From Streptomyces sp. NBC_01214 (GTDB lineage Bacteria; Actinomycetota; Actinomycetes; Streptomycetales; Streptomycetaceae), in contig NZ_JAPEOS010000002.1 of assembly GCF_026340975.1 (NCBI RefSeq), positions 1,072,501 through 1,136,500 on the forward strand: a DNA stretch of 64,000 nucleotides, given 5' to 3'. Below are positions 8,964 through 16,982 of the stretch, piece after piece. The stretch's first letter is position 1. The number at the start of each line of letters is the position of its first letter. The notes below the pieces were generated by a model. That model was given only the letters and a program-made list of their open reading frames with translations, did no database searches and was not told the origin of the DNA. The translations under genes were made by a program, and so were the position numbers.

Positions 8964-10405
8964 TGACGACCACTGTTGAGACGGCCGCCGCCACGGGCCG
9001 CGTCGCCCGGGTCATCGGCCCGGTCGTCGACGTGGAGTTCCCCGTCGACGCCATGCCCGACATCTACAACGCCCTCAAGGTCCAGGTCGCCGACCCGGCC
9101 GAGGACGGCGCGCTGAAGACCCTGACCCTCGAGGTCGCGCAGCACCTGGGTGACGGCGTCGTCCGTACCATCTCGATGCAGCCGACCGACGGTCTGGTCC
9201 GCCAGGCCCCGGTGACCGACACGGGCGAGGGCATCACCGTCCCCGTCGGTGACTTCACCAAGGGCAAGGTGTTCAACACCCTCGGTGAGGTGCTGAACTA
9301 CCCGGAGGAGAACGCCAACGTCACCGAGCGCTGGCCGATCCACCGCAAGGCGCCCCGCTTCGACGAGCTCGAGTCGAAGACCGAGATGTTCGAGACCGGC
9401 GTCAAGGTCATCGACCTTCTCACCCCGTACGTCAAGGGTGGAAAGATCGGTCTGTTCGGTGGTGCCGGTGTCGGCAAGACCGTTCTGATCCAGGAAATGA
9501 TCTACCGCGTCGCCAACAACCACGACGGTGTGTCGGTGTTCGCGGGCGTCGGTGAGCGTACCCGTGAGGGCAACGACCTCATCGAGGAAATGGCCGACTC
9601 CGGCGTCATCGACAAGACGGCGCTCGTCTTCGGCCAGATGGACGAGCCGCCGGGCACGCGTCTTCGCGTCGCGCTCGCCGGTCTGACCATGGCGGAGTAC
9701 TTCCGCGATGTGCAGAAGCAGGACGTGCTCTTCTTCATCGACAACATCTTCCGGTACACCCAGGCGGGTTCCGAGGTGTCGACCCTGCTCGGCCGCATGC
9801 CTTCCGCGGTGGGTTACCAGCCGAACCTGGCCGACGAGATGGGTCTCCTCCAGGAGCGCATCACCTCGACCCGTGGTCACTCGATCACCTCGATGCAGGC
9901 GATCTACGTCCCCGCGGACGACCTGACCGACCCGGCGCCGGCGACCACCTTCGCCCACCTCGACGCGACGACGGTTCTCTCCCGTCCGATCTCCGAGAAG
10001 GGCATCTACCCGGCCGTGGACCCGCTGGACTCGACGTCCCGCATCCTCGACCCGCGGTACATCGCGGCGGACCACTACGCCACGGCGATGCGCGTCAAGG
10101 GGATCCTGCAGAAGTACAAGGACCTCCAGGACATCATCGCGATCCTCGGTATCGACGAGCTGGGCGAGGAGGACAAGCTCGTTGTCCACCGTGCCCGTCG
10201 CGTCGAGCGCTTCCTGTCGCAGAACACCCACGTGGCGAAGCAGTTCACCGGCGTGGACGGTTCGGACGTTCCGCTCGACGAGTCGATCACCGCGTTCAAC
10301 GCGATCTGCGACGGTGACTACGACCACTTCCCCGAGCAGGCGTTCTTCCTGTGCGGTGGCATCGAGGACCTGAAGGCCAACGCCAAGGAGCTGGGCGTCT
10401 CCTGA
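8963..10405 (+). CDS. atpD: F1Fo ATP synthase subunit beta
   Basis: Catalytic beta subunit, 480 residues. The P-loop GGAGVGKTV (around residues 167-175), the catalytic GERTREGNDL, and the Walker B strand VLFFIDNIFR are intact. Start ATG at 8963 overlaps the atpG stop by one base. The downstream 163-bp spacer before atpC contains two hairpins, annotated separately. Confidence 0.97.
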   Translation: MTTTVETAAATGRVARVIGPVVDVEFPVDAMPDIYNALKVQVADPAEDGALKTLTLEVAQHLGDGVVRTISMQPTDGLVRQAPVTDTGEGITVPVGDFTKGKVFNTLGEVLNYPEENANVTERWPIHRKAPRFDELESKTEMFETGVKVIDLLTPYVKGGKIGLFGGAGVGKTVLIQEMIYRVANNHDGVSVFAGVGERTREGNDLIEEMADSGVIDKTALVFGQMDEPPGTRLRVALAGLTMAEYFRDVQKQDVLFFIDNIFRYTQAGSEVSTLLGRMPSAVGYQPNLADEMGLLQERITSTRGHSITSMQAIYVPADDLTDPAPATTFAHLDATTVLSRPISEKGIYPAVDPLDSTSRILDPRYIAADHYATAMRVKGILQKYKDLQDIIAILGIDELGEEDKLVVHRARRVERFLSQNTHVAKQFTGVDGSDVPLDESITAFNAICDGDYDHFPEQAFFLCGGIEDLKANAKELGVS

Positions 10406-10411
10406 TCCGGC

Positions 10412-10429
10412 GCGCTCCTCACGGAGCGC
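10412..10429 (+). promoter_or_regulatory. Hairpin just after atpD
   Basis: GCGCTCC (10412-10418), loop TCAC, GGAGCGC (10423-10429): a perfect 7-bp stem starting 7 nt after the atpD stop codon. It may lower expression of atpC or protect the upstream mRNA. Confidence 0.5.
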
Positions 10430-10472
10430 ATCCGGTTCGCAGGCCCGCCGGCTCGCCGGCAGGTGTCTCGCA

Positions 10473-10503
10473 GGAGAGGGGCGGGTGTGTCCCGTCCCTC
10501 TCC
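10473..10503 (+). promoter_or_regulatory. Second hairpin between atpD and atpC
   Basis: GGAGAGGGGCGGG (10473-10485), loop TGTGT, CCCGTCCCTCTCC (10491-10503): a 13-bp stem with one G-T wobble. It lies 65 nt before the atpC start and, with the hairpin at 10412, separates atpC from the rest of the operon. A partial terminator or RNA-processing site is a reasonable guess. Confidence 0.55.
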
Positions 10504-10568
10504 CCACGCCCATTAGAATTTGACCCAACACCCGGCCGACCCGCCGGGTGGTGACCCGAGGAGCCACC

Positions 10569-10940
10569 TTGGCTGCTGAGCTGCACGTCGAGCTGGTCGC
10601 GGCGGACCGCAATGTATGGTCCGGCGAGGCCACCCTTGTTGTCGCCCGCACCACGTCCGGCGACATCGGCGTCATGCCCGGTCACCAGCCGCTTCTCGGT
10701 GTGCTGGAATCGGGCCCGGTGACCATCCGTACCAGCGACGGCAACACCGTCGTCGCCGCGGTGCACGGCGGTTTCATCTCGTTCGCGGACAACAAGCTGT
10801 CCCTGCTGGCCGAGATCGCCGAGCTCGCGGACGAGATTGACGTCCAGCGTGCGGAGCGGGCACTGGAGCGCGCGAAGGCGGAGGCCGATGCGGCCGCCGA
10901 GCGTCGCGCTGATGTCCGGCTGCGCGCCGTAACGGGCTGA
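10569..10940 (+). CDS. atpC: F1Fo ATP synthase subunit epsilon
   Basis: Epsilon subunit, 123 residues: an N-terminal beta sandwich (residues 1-85, containing GDIGVMPGHQPLLGVLESG) and a short C-terminal helical domain (LERAKAEADAAAERRADVRLRA). The subunit couples the rotor and can inhibit ATP hydrolysis. I choose the TTG at 10569 (MAAELHVELVAADR) because a GAGGAG site lies 5-10 nt upstream; the frame is open from a GTG at 10548, but that would place the ribosome-binding site inside the gene. Confidence 0.92.
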   Translation: MAAELHVELVAADRNVWSGEATLVVARTTSGDIGVMPGHQPLLGVLESGPVTIRTSDGNTVVAAVHGGFISFADNKLSLLAEIAELADEIDVQRAERALERAKAEADAAAERRADVRLRAVTG

Positions 10941-10963
10941 ACGCCCGTCGGAGTTTGATCGTT

Positions 10964-11048
10964 TGAGTCCCAGGGGGCGACCTCCGGGACTCAGCAGACC
11001 TCAGCCGCGGTCCGTGCTGGAATTTTCCAGACCGGGTCGCGGCTGAGG
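10964..11048 (+). terminator. Composite terminator of the atp operon
   Basis: Two successive hairpins. The first pairs TGAGTCCC (10964-10971) with GGGACTCA (10986-10993). The second pairs CCTCAGCCGCG (10999-11009) with CGCGGCTGAGG (11038-11048) and has an inner stem CTGGAA/TTCCAG. Together they end the ATP synthase transcript about 25-110 nt after the atpC stop. Confidence 0.65.
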
Positions 11049-11058
11049 CGATGCAGGT

Positions 11059-11085
11059 CCTCCCCCAGACTCCGTCTGGGAGGGG
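11059..11085. repeat. Dispersed palindromic element, copy 1
   Basis: CCCAGAC (11064-11070), loop TCC, GTCTGGG (11074-11080), with weaker outer pairing to 11085. The 18 nt at 11059-11076 recur in inverse orientation at 38676-38693, inside the start of the MarR gene. Such elements are widely dispersed in Streptomyces genomes. Confidence 0.6.
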
Positions 11086-11124
11086 CCCCCGTTTCTCATG
11101 TGTATTCGATGAGCGAGGAGGTCG

Positions 11125-11577
11125 GTGAAGATGCTCCTCGCTCTGCTTGTGAGCGGCCTGGTCGTCATCCTGGTGGTGATCGGGCTGTTTGTCTTCGGAC
11201 TGCGCCGCAGACTCATCCAGCGGTCCGGCGGCACCTTCGACTGCAGCATGCGCTGGGGTGTGTCCGAGGAGCCGGACATCTCCGGCAAGGGCTGGGTGTA
11301 CGGGGTCGCGCGCTACAGCGGTGACCGGATCGAGTGGTTCCGCGTGTTCTCGTACTCCCCGCGCCCGCGCCGGCTGCTGGAGCGGTCCTCCATCGAGGTC
11401 ATCGCCCGCCGTGCGCCGGAGGGTGAGGAGGAGCTGGCCCTGCTCTCCGACGCCGTCGTGCTCGGCTGTCTCCACCGGGGGACCCGCCTGGAGCTGGCGA
11501 TGAGCGAGGACGCGCTGACCGGTTTCCTCGCGTGGCTGGAGGCAGCGCCTCCGGGGCAAAGGGTGAACGTGGCCTAG
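11125..11577 (+). CDS. DUF2550 family membrane protein
   Basis: A 150-residue protein with one N-terminal transmembrane helix (residues 3-25, LLALLVSGLVVILVVIGLFVFGL) and a soluble C-terminal part that looks like a compact PH-like beta fold (GVARYSGDRIEWFRVFSY, then VNVA at the end). This is the DUF2550 gene that conservatively follows atpC in actinobacteria; its function is not known. The start is GTG at 11125 or ATG at 11131; a GAGGAGG site at 11115-11121 serves both. It ends convergently with chiC across a shared terminator. Confidence 0.82.
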   Translation: MKMLLALLVSGLVVILVVIGLFVFGLRRRLIQRSGGTFDCSMRWGVSEEPDISGKGWVYGVARYSGDRIEWFRVFSYSPRPRRLLERSSIEVIARRAPEGEEELALLSDAVVLGCLHRGTRLELAMSEDALTGFLAWLEAAPPGQRVNVA

Positions 11578-11589
11578 TCAGGACATCGA

Positions 11590-11629
11590 GAAGCCGGGGA
11601 GACGGGGGCGGACCCGTCTCCCCGGCTTC
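11590..11629. terminator. Bidirectional terminator between the DUF2550 gene and chiC
   Basis: Perfect 17-bp stem: GAAGCCGGGGAGACGGG (11590-11606), 6-nt loop, and its complement at 11613-11629, in the 57-bp convergent gap. It can serve both transcripts. Confidence 0.8.
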
Positions 11630-11634
11630 GGTCC

Positions 11635-13488
11635 TTACTGGAGCCCGGTGTGGATCGCGTTCGCGAGTTCACCGTTCGTGGTGTCGCCGCTGAACTCCCA
11701 GAAGAAGGCTCCCCGCAGGCCCTGCTGCTTGGCCCAGGTCATCTTCCCGGCGATCGTGGCGGGGGTGTCGTAGCTCCACCAGTTGCTGCCGCACTTGGCG
11801 TAGGCCGTGCCGGCGACGGTGCCGGTGGCCGGGCAGCTGGTCTTGAGCACCTTGTAGTCCTCGATGCCCTGCTCGTACGTGCCCGGCGCGGGCCCGGTGG
11901 CGGTGCCGCCGGGGGCCGCCTGGGTCACTCCGGTCCAGCCGCGGCCGTAGAAGCCGATGCCGAGGTTGAGCTTGGCGCCGGCGACGCCCTTGGCCTTGAG
12001 CTTGGCGATGGCGTCGGCCGAATTGAAGCCGGCCTGGGGGATGCCCGCGTAGGAGGTGAGCGGGGAGTGCGGGGCCGTCGGGCCCTGGGCCGCCCAGGCG
12101 CCGAAGAAGTCGTAGGTCATGACGTTGTAGAAGTCGACGTACTGCGCGGCGCCGCCGTAGTCGGCCGCGTCGATCTTGCCGCCGCTGGAGGCGTCGGCGG
12201 TGATGGCCGCGGTGACCAGGTTGTTCGCGCCGAACTTGGCCCGGGTCGCCTGCATCAGGTTCTTGAAGGCGGCCGCTCCGCTGGTGTCGCAGGACAGGCC
12301 GCAGGCGTTCGGGTACTCCCAGTCCAGGTCGATGCCGTCGAAGACGTCGGCCCAGCGCGGGTCCTCGACCAGGTTGTAGCAGGACTGGGCGAAGGCCGTC
12401 GGGTTGGCGGCGGCCTGCGGGAAGCCGCCGGACCAGGTCCAGCCGCCGAAGGACCAGAGGATCTTGATGTTCGGGTGGGCCTTCTTCAGCTTGCGCAGCT
12501 GGTTGAAGTTGCCGCGCAACGGTTGGTCCCAGGTGTCGGCGACGCCGTCGACGCTCTGGTCGGCGGTGTAGGCCTTGTCGTAGTCGGCGTAGGCGTCACC
12601 GATGGTGCACTGGCCGTTCTGGACGTTGCCGAAGGCGTAGTTGATGTGGGTGATCTTGCCCGCGGTGCCGGAGGTGACCAGGTTCTTCACGTGGTAGTTG
12701 CGGCCGTAGACGCCCCAGTTGGTGAAGTAGCCGAGCTTGACCTTGCCGCCCGGGTCCGGGGGGATGACCCCGCCGGTCGTGGTGACCGTGGTGGAGCCGG
12801 AGGAGGGGCCCGTCTGGTCGACGGTGTCGCGGGCGGTGACGCTGTACGCGTACGTCGTGCCCTTGGCCAGGCCGGAGTCGGCGTAGCTGGTCCCGGTGAC
12901 CGTGGCGATCTTGGCGGAGCCCCGGTAGACGTCGTAGTTCTTGACGCCCTTGTCGTCGGTGGCCGGGGTCCAGGTCAAGGTGAGCGAGGTGTCGGCGACG
13001 TTGCTCGCGGTGGGGGCGCCGGGAGCGGTGGGGGGATTGTCGCCGGGCTGGGTGCCGCCATCGCAGGAGGCGCCGTTGATCTTGCAGCCGCTCGGGGCGC
13101 CGCCGCCGGCGCCGTTGAAGCCGAAGCTGGCGCTCGCGCCGGGGGCGAGCGTGCCGTTCCAGCCGAGGTTCTTGGCGGTCCAGTGGGTGCCCGAGCCGGT
13201 GACGGTGGCGTCCCAGGCGGAGGTGACCGAGGTGCCCGCCGGGTAGTCCCACTCCACGGTCCAGCTGCTGAGGGTGGTGGTGCCGGTGTTCTTCACCACC
13301 CACTTGCCCTCGAAGCCGGATCCCCAGTCGGAGACCTTGGTGTACGTCGCCGTCGCGGAGGCGGCCGCCTGGGCCGGTCCGGCCAGCGCGACGAGGCCGG
13401 TGACGGGCAGGGCGAGCGCGGCCGCGATCGCCGCGACGCGGTGGAAGAACCGGGTGCGCCTGGTGCGGGGTGGGGATGCTGTGCTCAA
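11635..13488 (-). CDS. chiC: Secreted chitinase: CBM2, fibronectin III, GH18
   Basis: A 617-residue exochitinase-type enzyme, exported to degrade chitin. In order it has a signal peptide (residues 1-41, ending AQA), a family 2 carbohydrate-binding module (about 44-130), a Cys-containing linker, a fibronectin III domain (about 155-237), and a GH18 catalytic barrel (about 248-616). The GH18 motif D384-GID387-LD389-WE391 supplies the acid Glu391, and SFGGW (346-350) is the second family motif. It starts at a TTG with GGAGGA 6 nt upstream. The architecture matches the ChiC/Chi63 chitinases of Streptomyces. The chiRS two-component genes lie directly upstream on the same strand. Confidence 0.92.
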   Translation of the reverse strand: MSTASPPRTRRTRFFHRVAAIAAALALPVTGLVALAGPAQAAASATATYTKVSDWGSGFEGKWVVKNTGTTTLSSWTVEWDYPAGTSVTSAWDATVTGSGTHWTAKNLGWNGTLAPGASASFGFNGAGGGAPSGCKINGASCDGGTQPGDNPPTAPGAPTASNVADTSLTLTWTPATDDKGVKNYDVYRGSAKIATVTGTSYADSGLAKGTTYAYSVTARDTVDQTGPSSGSTTVTTTGGVIPPDPGGKVKLGYFTNWGVYGRNYHVKNLVTSGTAGKITHINYAFGNVQNGQCTIGDAYADYDKAYTADQSVDGVADTWDQPLRGNFNQLRKLKKAHPNIKILWSFGGWTWSGGFPQAAANPTAFAQSCYNLVEDPRWADVFDGIDLDWEYPNACGLSCDTSGAAAFKNLMQATRAKFGANNLVTAAITADASSGGKIDAADYGGAAQYVDFYNVMTYDFFGAWAAQGPTAPHSPLTSYAGIPQAGFNSADAIAKLKAKGVAGAKLNLGIGFYGRGWTGVTQAAPGGTATGPAPGTYEQGIEDYKVLKTSCPATGTVAGTAYAKCGSNWWSYDTPATIAGKMTWAKQQGLRGAFFWEFSGDTTNGELANAIHTGLQ

Positions 13489-13602
13489 GGGTGATCCTCC
13501 GTAGGTCCGTCGCGGTCGTGGGGCCGACTACGACATGGGGGTGGGACCTGCGCCGCCCGTGAGCACGCTTTGTCATGGCACGCTCACCACAGTGTTGCGG
13601 CG

Positions 13603-13644
13603 AGCGTAGAAAGGTCTGGACCAACCGTCAAGAGGTCCAGACCG
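13603..13644 (-). promoter_or_regulatory. chiC promoter with paired 12-bp repeats
   Basis: Read on the minus strand: repeat CGGTCTGGACCT (13644-13633), a -35 TTGACG (13631-13626), repeat TGGTCCAGACCT (13623-13612), and a -10 TACGCT (13608-13603), with 17 bp between the boxes. Direct repeats flanking the -35 are the known hallmark of Streptomyces chitinase promoters; the repeats also resemble DasR dre sites. The leader before the TTG start is about 110 nt. Confidence 0.88.
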
Positions 13645-13660
13645 GTGCGCGCCTGCCCGC

Positions 13661-14314
13661 CTATATCCCCAACTCCTGTGCGAGAACCGCCGCTTGGAGT
13701 CTGCTGCGCAGCTCCAGCTTGCCCAGCAACCTGCTGACGTGCGTCTTGGCCGTCGCCTCCGCCATCTCCAGCCGCTCGGCGATCTCCGCGTTCGACAGTC
13801 CCTCGCCCAGCGCGCTCAGCACCTCCCGCTCCCGTCGGGTGAGGGAGGCGACCGCCGCGGCCCGCTCCGGTGCCGGGGCGGGCCGCGCCGGACGGGGCGC
13901 CGCGAACTCCGCGATCAGCCGCCTGGTCACCGCCGGGGCGATCAGGCCCTCCCCGCGCGCGACGGTCCGTACCGCCGCGATCAGTTCCGCGGCGTCCGCG
14001 TTCTTCAGCAGGAAGCCCGCGGCCCCCGCCCGCAGCGCCCCGAAGACGTACTCGTCGAGGTCGAAGGTGGTCAGCACCAGGACGTCGGCCAGGCCCTCCG
14101 AGACCACCTGACGGGTCGCGGACACCCCGTCGAGCCGGGGCATCTGCACGTCCATGAGGACGAGATCCGGCCGTAGCTCCCGGGCCAGGCGCACCGCTTC
14201 CTCACCGTCGCCCGCCTCGCCCACCACCTCCACGTCGCCCGCGCTGCGCAGGATGAGCACCAGCCCGGCCCGGACCGCGCGCTGATCCTCCGCCACCACC
14301 ACCCGAATGGTCAT
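13661..14314 (-). CDS. chiR: NarL/LuxR-family response regulator
   Basis: A 217-residue response regulator: receiver domain (residues 3-120; phospho-acceptor Asp55 in LVLMDVQMP, acidic pair E9-D10, switch Thr in VLTTFD, Lys in FLLKNAD) and a C-terminal LuxR-type HTH (LTRREREVLSALGEGLSNAEIAERL). The ATG at 14314 overlaps the kinase stop as ATGA, so the upstream extension of the frame is not used. By position beside chiC it corresponds to ChiR, reported to activate chiC in S. coelicolor. Confidence 0.88.
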   Translation of the reverse strand: MTIRVVVAEDQRAVRAGLVLILRSAGDVEVVGEAGDGEEAVRLARELRPDLVLMDVQMPRLDGVSATRQVVSEGLADVLVLTTFDLDEYVFGALRAGAAGFLLKNADAAELIAAVRTVARGEGLIAPAVTRRLIAEFAAPRPARPAPAPERAAAVASLTRREREVLSALGEGLSNAEIAERLEMAEATAKTHVSRLLGKLELRSRLQAAVLAQELGI

Positions 14315-15576
14315 GCCTCCACCGCTTTCTCCTCCGCGGGCAGTGTTGCCCGTACCTGCCACACCGCACCGGACCGCCCCGCCGTGAACTCCCCGCCCAG
14401 CAGCTCCGTCCGCTCCCGCATGCCGATCAGCCCGGCGCCCGATCCGGGCGCGCGCGGCCCGGGGCGGTCCCCGTAGGGCGAGTCCACCCCTACGGTCAGC
14501 AGCCCGTCGGCGTGCGCCACGCGGACCGTGACGGTGCCCGGGGCGGCGTGCTTGAGGGCATTGGTCAAGGACTCCTGGACGATCCGGTACGCCGCCAGCT
14601 CCACGGGGGCCGCAGCCGGCTCCCCCGAGGGCCGCTCGTCGTGCAGTACGAAGGTCAGCCCGCTCGCCGAGCCGTTGGTCCTGGCCTGCCCGAGCAGGGC
14701 CTCCAAGCCGTCTAGCGAGGGCACCGCGACCGGTTCCTTGTCGCCGCCGGCGTCCCGCAGCAGCCCGATCAGGCGACGCATTTCGGCCAGCCCCTGCACG
14801 CTGTTCTCGCGGATCACCCCGAGCGCGTCCCGGCTGGTCGCGGCGGTGTCGATGGAGAGCGCGGCGGTGGAGTGGATGGCGATGGCGGACAGGTGGTTGG
14901 CCACCATGTCGTGCAGCTCCCGGGCCATCCGGGCGCGCTCGGCGGCCACGGCCTGGCTGCGGTCCATCTCGGCCAGCAGCGCGGTCTGCTCGGCGCGCAG
15001 CCGGGCCGCCTCGGCGGCCTCGCGGTGGTTGCGCAGGGTGGCGCCGGTCAGGGCCGGGCCGAAGCTCACGATGCCGGTGACCGCGCCGATCAGCAGGGCC
15101 TGCGGGGTGCGCAGCCAGGCCAGCGAGGCGATGGTGACCACGATGGTGATCAGACCGGTGGAGACCGGGAGCCGCCGGGCCATGGCCGGTTTTCCGTACA
15201 CGACGGCGGCGTACATCAGGTCGGTGAAGATCACGACGGTGGCGAGGCTGCCGACCGTGAACTGGTCGGCGATCACCCCGACGGTGCCGACGGCCAGGGT
15301 CAGGTTCGGCTTGGTGCGGCGCAGCAGCTCCATCGCGCCGAGGGCCACGAGCGGTACCAGGGCCGCCCAGGCCGGCAGGAAGCCCCGACCGGGGCTGCTG
15401 TAGACGCCGAGCGACCAGAAGGCCAGGCCCGCGGCCGTGCTGACCACCGCGAGGAAGACGTCGTCACGGTGGGGGCGCAGGCTCTTCTCGATCACGGTCC
15501 CATCCAACAGGGTGTGCGGGCCCCGCACCTCGGCGGAGAGGCCGAGGTGCGGGTACATCGAACGATGCAGGCCCAC
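14311..15576 (-). CDS. chiS: Membrane sensor histidine kinase (HisKA_3 type)
   Basis: A 421-residue sensor kinase. The N-terminal half has about six hydrophobic helices (residues 38-180) and little extracellular loop. The dimerisation/phosphoacceptor helix RARMARELHDMVANHLS places the phosphorylated His at 222, followed by a HATPase_c domain ending GSGAGLIGMRERTELLGG. It is translationally coupled to the response regulator downstream. The start is uncertain (GTG 15576 or ATG 15558; neither has a clear ribosome-binding site). Pairing with the chiC regulator suggests it senses chitin-derived signals. Confidence 0.85.
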   Translation of the reverse strand: MGLHRSMYPHLGLSAEVRGPHTLLDGTVIEKSLRPHRDDVFLAVVSTAAGLAFWSLGVYSSPGRGFLPAWAALVPLVALGAMELLRRTKPNLTLAVGTVGVIADQFTVGSLATVVIFTDLMYAAVVYGKPAMARRLPVSTGLITIVVTIASLAWLRTPQALLIGAVTGIVSFGPALTGATLRNHREAAEAARLRAEQTALLAEMDRSQAVAAERARMARELHDMVANHLSAIAIHSTAALSIDTAATSRDALGVIRENSVQGLAEMRRLIGLLRDAGGDKEPVAVPSLDGLEALLGQARTNGSASGLTFVLHDERPSGEPAAAPVELAAYRIVQESLTNALKHAAPGTVTVRVAHADGLLTVGVDSPYGDRPGPRAPGSGAGLIGMRERTELLGGEFTAGRSGAVWQVRATLPAEEKAVEA

Positions 15577-15659
15577 ATGGTCAATGACGACGACGTATCG
15601 GGCCCGGCCGGACGGGAGCCTGGATGAGGAACGGAGAACCCGAACGGACGGAGAGTCCC

Positions 15660-16238
15660 ATGATCGTCGCGCTGATCATCGCCTGCGAGGTCGGCTTCTG
15701 GGTACTGCTGGCGGCCGGTCTGGCCCTGCGCTACCTCGCGAAGATGCCCCGGCTGGGCGCGGCGGTCCTGCTGTGCGAGCCGCTGATGGAGCTGGTCCTG
15801 CTGGTCGTCACCACGGTCGACCTCAAGAACGGCGCGGAACCGGACTGGAAGCACGGTCTCGCGGCGCTCTACATCGGCTACACGGTGGCCTACGGCCACT
15901 ACACGATCAAGTGGCTCGACGGGCACGCCGCGTACCGCCTGGCCGGCGGTCCCAAGCCGGCCGGCGCCGGCTACGGAAAGGCGCGGGCCGTCCACGAGTG
16001 GAAGCTCTGGGCCCGCACCGTCCTCGCCGCGGCCGTCGCCCTCGGCCTGCTCCAGGCGGCCATCTGGTACGTGGGCGACACGGGCGACGTCAGCTCGCTG
16101 CAGGGCTGGCAGTTCGCCGCCCTGCGGGTGGTCGGGATCCACGCCCTGGTCGCCGCGGCGTACACGATCTGGCCGAGCAAGGCCCCGGCCGTCCCGGACG
16201 CCGCCGAGGAGCGCGAGCCCGCCCGGTCCGAGCGTTAG
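15660..16238 (+). CDS. Hypothetical four-helix membrane protein
   Basis: A 192-residue membrane protein with about five hydrophobic stretches (residues 2-22, 33-52, 65-85, 118-140 and 155-172) and a charged, Glu/Arg-rich C-terminus. I recognise no enzymatic motif. The chosen ATG at 15660 follows GGAGAG; an ATG 36 nt upstream at 15624 is in frame but lacks a ribosome-binding site. It is divergent from chiS and ends convergently with the cobalamin adenosyltransferase gene. Confidence 0.7.
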   Translation: MIVALIIACEVGFWVLLAAGLALRYLAKMPRLGAAVLLCEPLMELVLLVVTTVDLKNGAEPDWKHGLAALYIGYTVAYGHYTIKWLDGHAAYRLAGGPKPAGAGYGKARAVHEWKLWARTVLAAAVALGLLQAAIWYVGDTGDVSSLQGWQFAALRVVGIHALVAAAYTIWPSKAPAVPDAAEEREPARSER

Positions 16239-16255
16239 GGAGTGTCCGCAGGGGT

Positions 16256-16297
16256 GTCGTGCCGGCCGGGCCGCAGGCCCGGGGTGACCGGCACGAC
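16256..16297. terminator. Bidirectional two-tier terminator
   Basis: Outer stem GTCGTGCCGG (16256-16265) with CCGGCACGAC (16288-16297), and inner stem CCGGGCC (16266-16272)/GGCCCGG (16276-16282) with loop GCA. It fills the convergent gap between the membrane protein and the adenosyltransferase. Confidence 0.75.
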
Positions 16298-16303
16298 CGC
16301 CGC

Positions 16304-16876
16304 TCAGCGCTCGCCGCCCGGCACCCACAGCACGTCGCCGACCTCCTTGTTGGCCACCCGGGCCAGGATGAACAGGAGGTCGGAGAGCCGGTTCAGGTAG
16401 GTGGCGGTCAGCGGGTTCATCACCTCGCCGTGGACCTCCAGCGCCGCCCAGGTCGACCGCTCGGCGCGCCGGACCACGGTGCAGGCCTGGTGGAGCAGGG
16501 CCGCGCCGGGGGTGCCGCCGGGGAGGATGAAGCTGCGCAGCTTCTCCACCTGCTCCAGGAAGAGGTCGCAGTCCGCCTCCAGCTTGTCCACGTAGAACTG
16601 CTCCACGCGCAGCGGCGGGTACTCCGGGTTCTCGACCACCGGGGTGCACAGGTCCGCACCGACGTCGAACAGGTCGTTCTGCACGCGGACCAGGACCTTC
16701 ACCACGTCCGCCGACAGTCCGCCGAGCGCGATCGCCGTCCCGATGGCTGCGTTGGCCTCGTTGGCGTCGGCGTACGCGGAGATCCGCAGGTCGGTCTTGG
16801 CGGTGCGGCTCATGTCGCCCAGGGCGGTCGTGCCCTTGTCGCCAGTACGGGTGTAGATGCGCGTGAGGTTCACCAT
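16304..16876 (-). CDS. pduO: Cob(I)alamin adenosyltransferase, PduO type
   Basis: A 190-residue enzyme that transfers adenosyl from ATP to cob(I)alamin, making coenzyme B12. The N-terminal ATP-binding motif TRTGDKGTTALGD (residues 8-20) and the C-terminal LNRLSDLLFILARVAN stretch are diagnostic of the PduO/MMAB class, which forms helical-bundle trimers. The ATG at 16876 is chosen because family similarity begins at once (MVNLTRIYTRTGDKG). A TACCCT hexamer 6 nt upstream suggests a leaderless transcript. Its product is needed by B12 mutases such as the icmA product encoded further on. Confidence 0.9.
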   Translation of the reverse strand: MVNLTRIYTRTGDKGTTALGDMSRTAKTDLRISAYADANEANAAIGTAIALGGLSADVVKVLVRVQNDLFDVGADLCTPVVENPEYPPLRVEQFYVDKLEADCDLFLEQVEKLRSFILPGGTPGAALLHQACTVVRRAERSTWAALEVHGEVMNPLTATYLNRLSDLLFILARVANKEVGDVLWVPGGER

Positions 16877-16882
16877 GCGGCC

Positions 16883-16888
16883 AGGGTA
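16883..16888 (-). promoter_or_regulatory. -10 element for a leaderless adenosyltransferase mRNA
   Basis: TACCCT on the minus strand ends 6 nt before the ATG at 16876, and there is no Shine-Dalgarno sequence. This spacing implies transcription starts at or next to the start codon. Confidence 0.5.
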
Positions 16889-16982
16889 GACGGGCCCGCC
16901 GGGGAAATTCCGGGCGCGGTCGCCGCTGCCCGGGTACGGTCCGGTGGGGCCGCGGGAGCCCCGGGAACGGGGGAGCGGCCAC

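Noticed and set aside
10999..11048. A folded sequence after atpC that could be taken for a small RNA or tRNA-like element
   Set aside because: It lacks the tRNA arms and conserved bases; the position after atpC and the nested stems fit a terminator better.
11650..13494. A 614-codon open frame opposite chiC
   Set aside because: The translated product is Gly/Val/Ala-rich without recognisable motifs, while the other strand encodes a clear signal peptide, CBM2, FnIII and GH18 catalytic motif.
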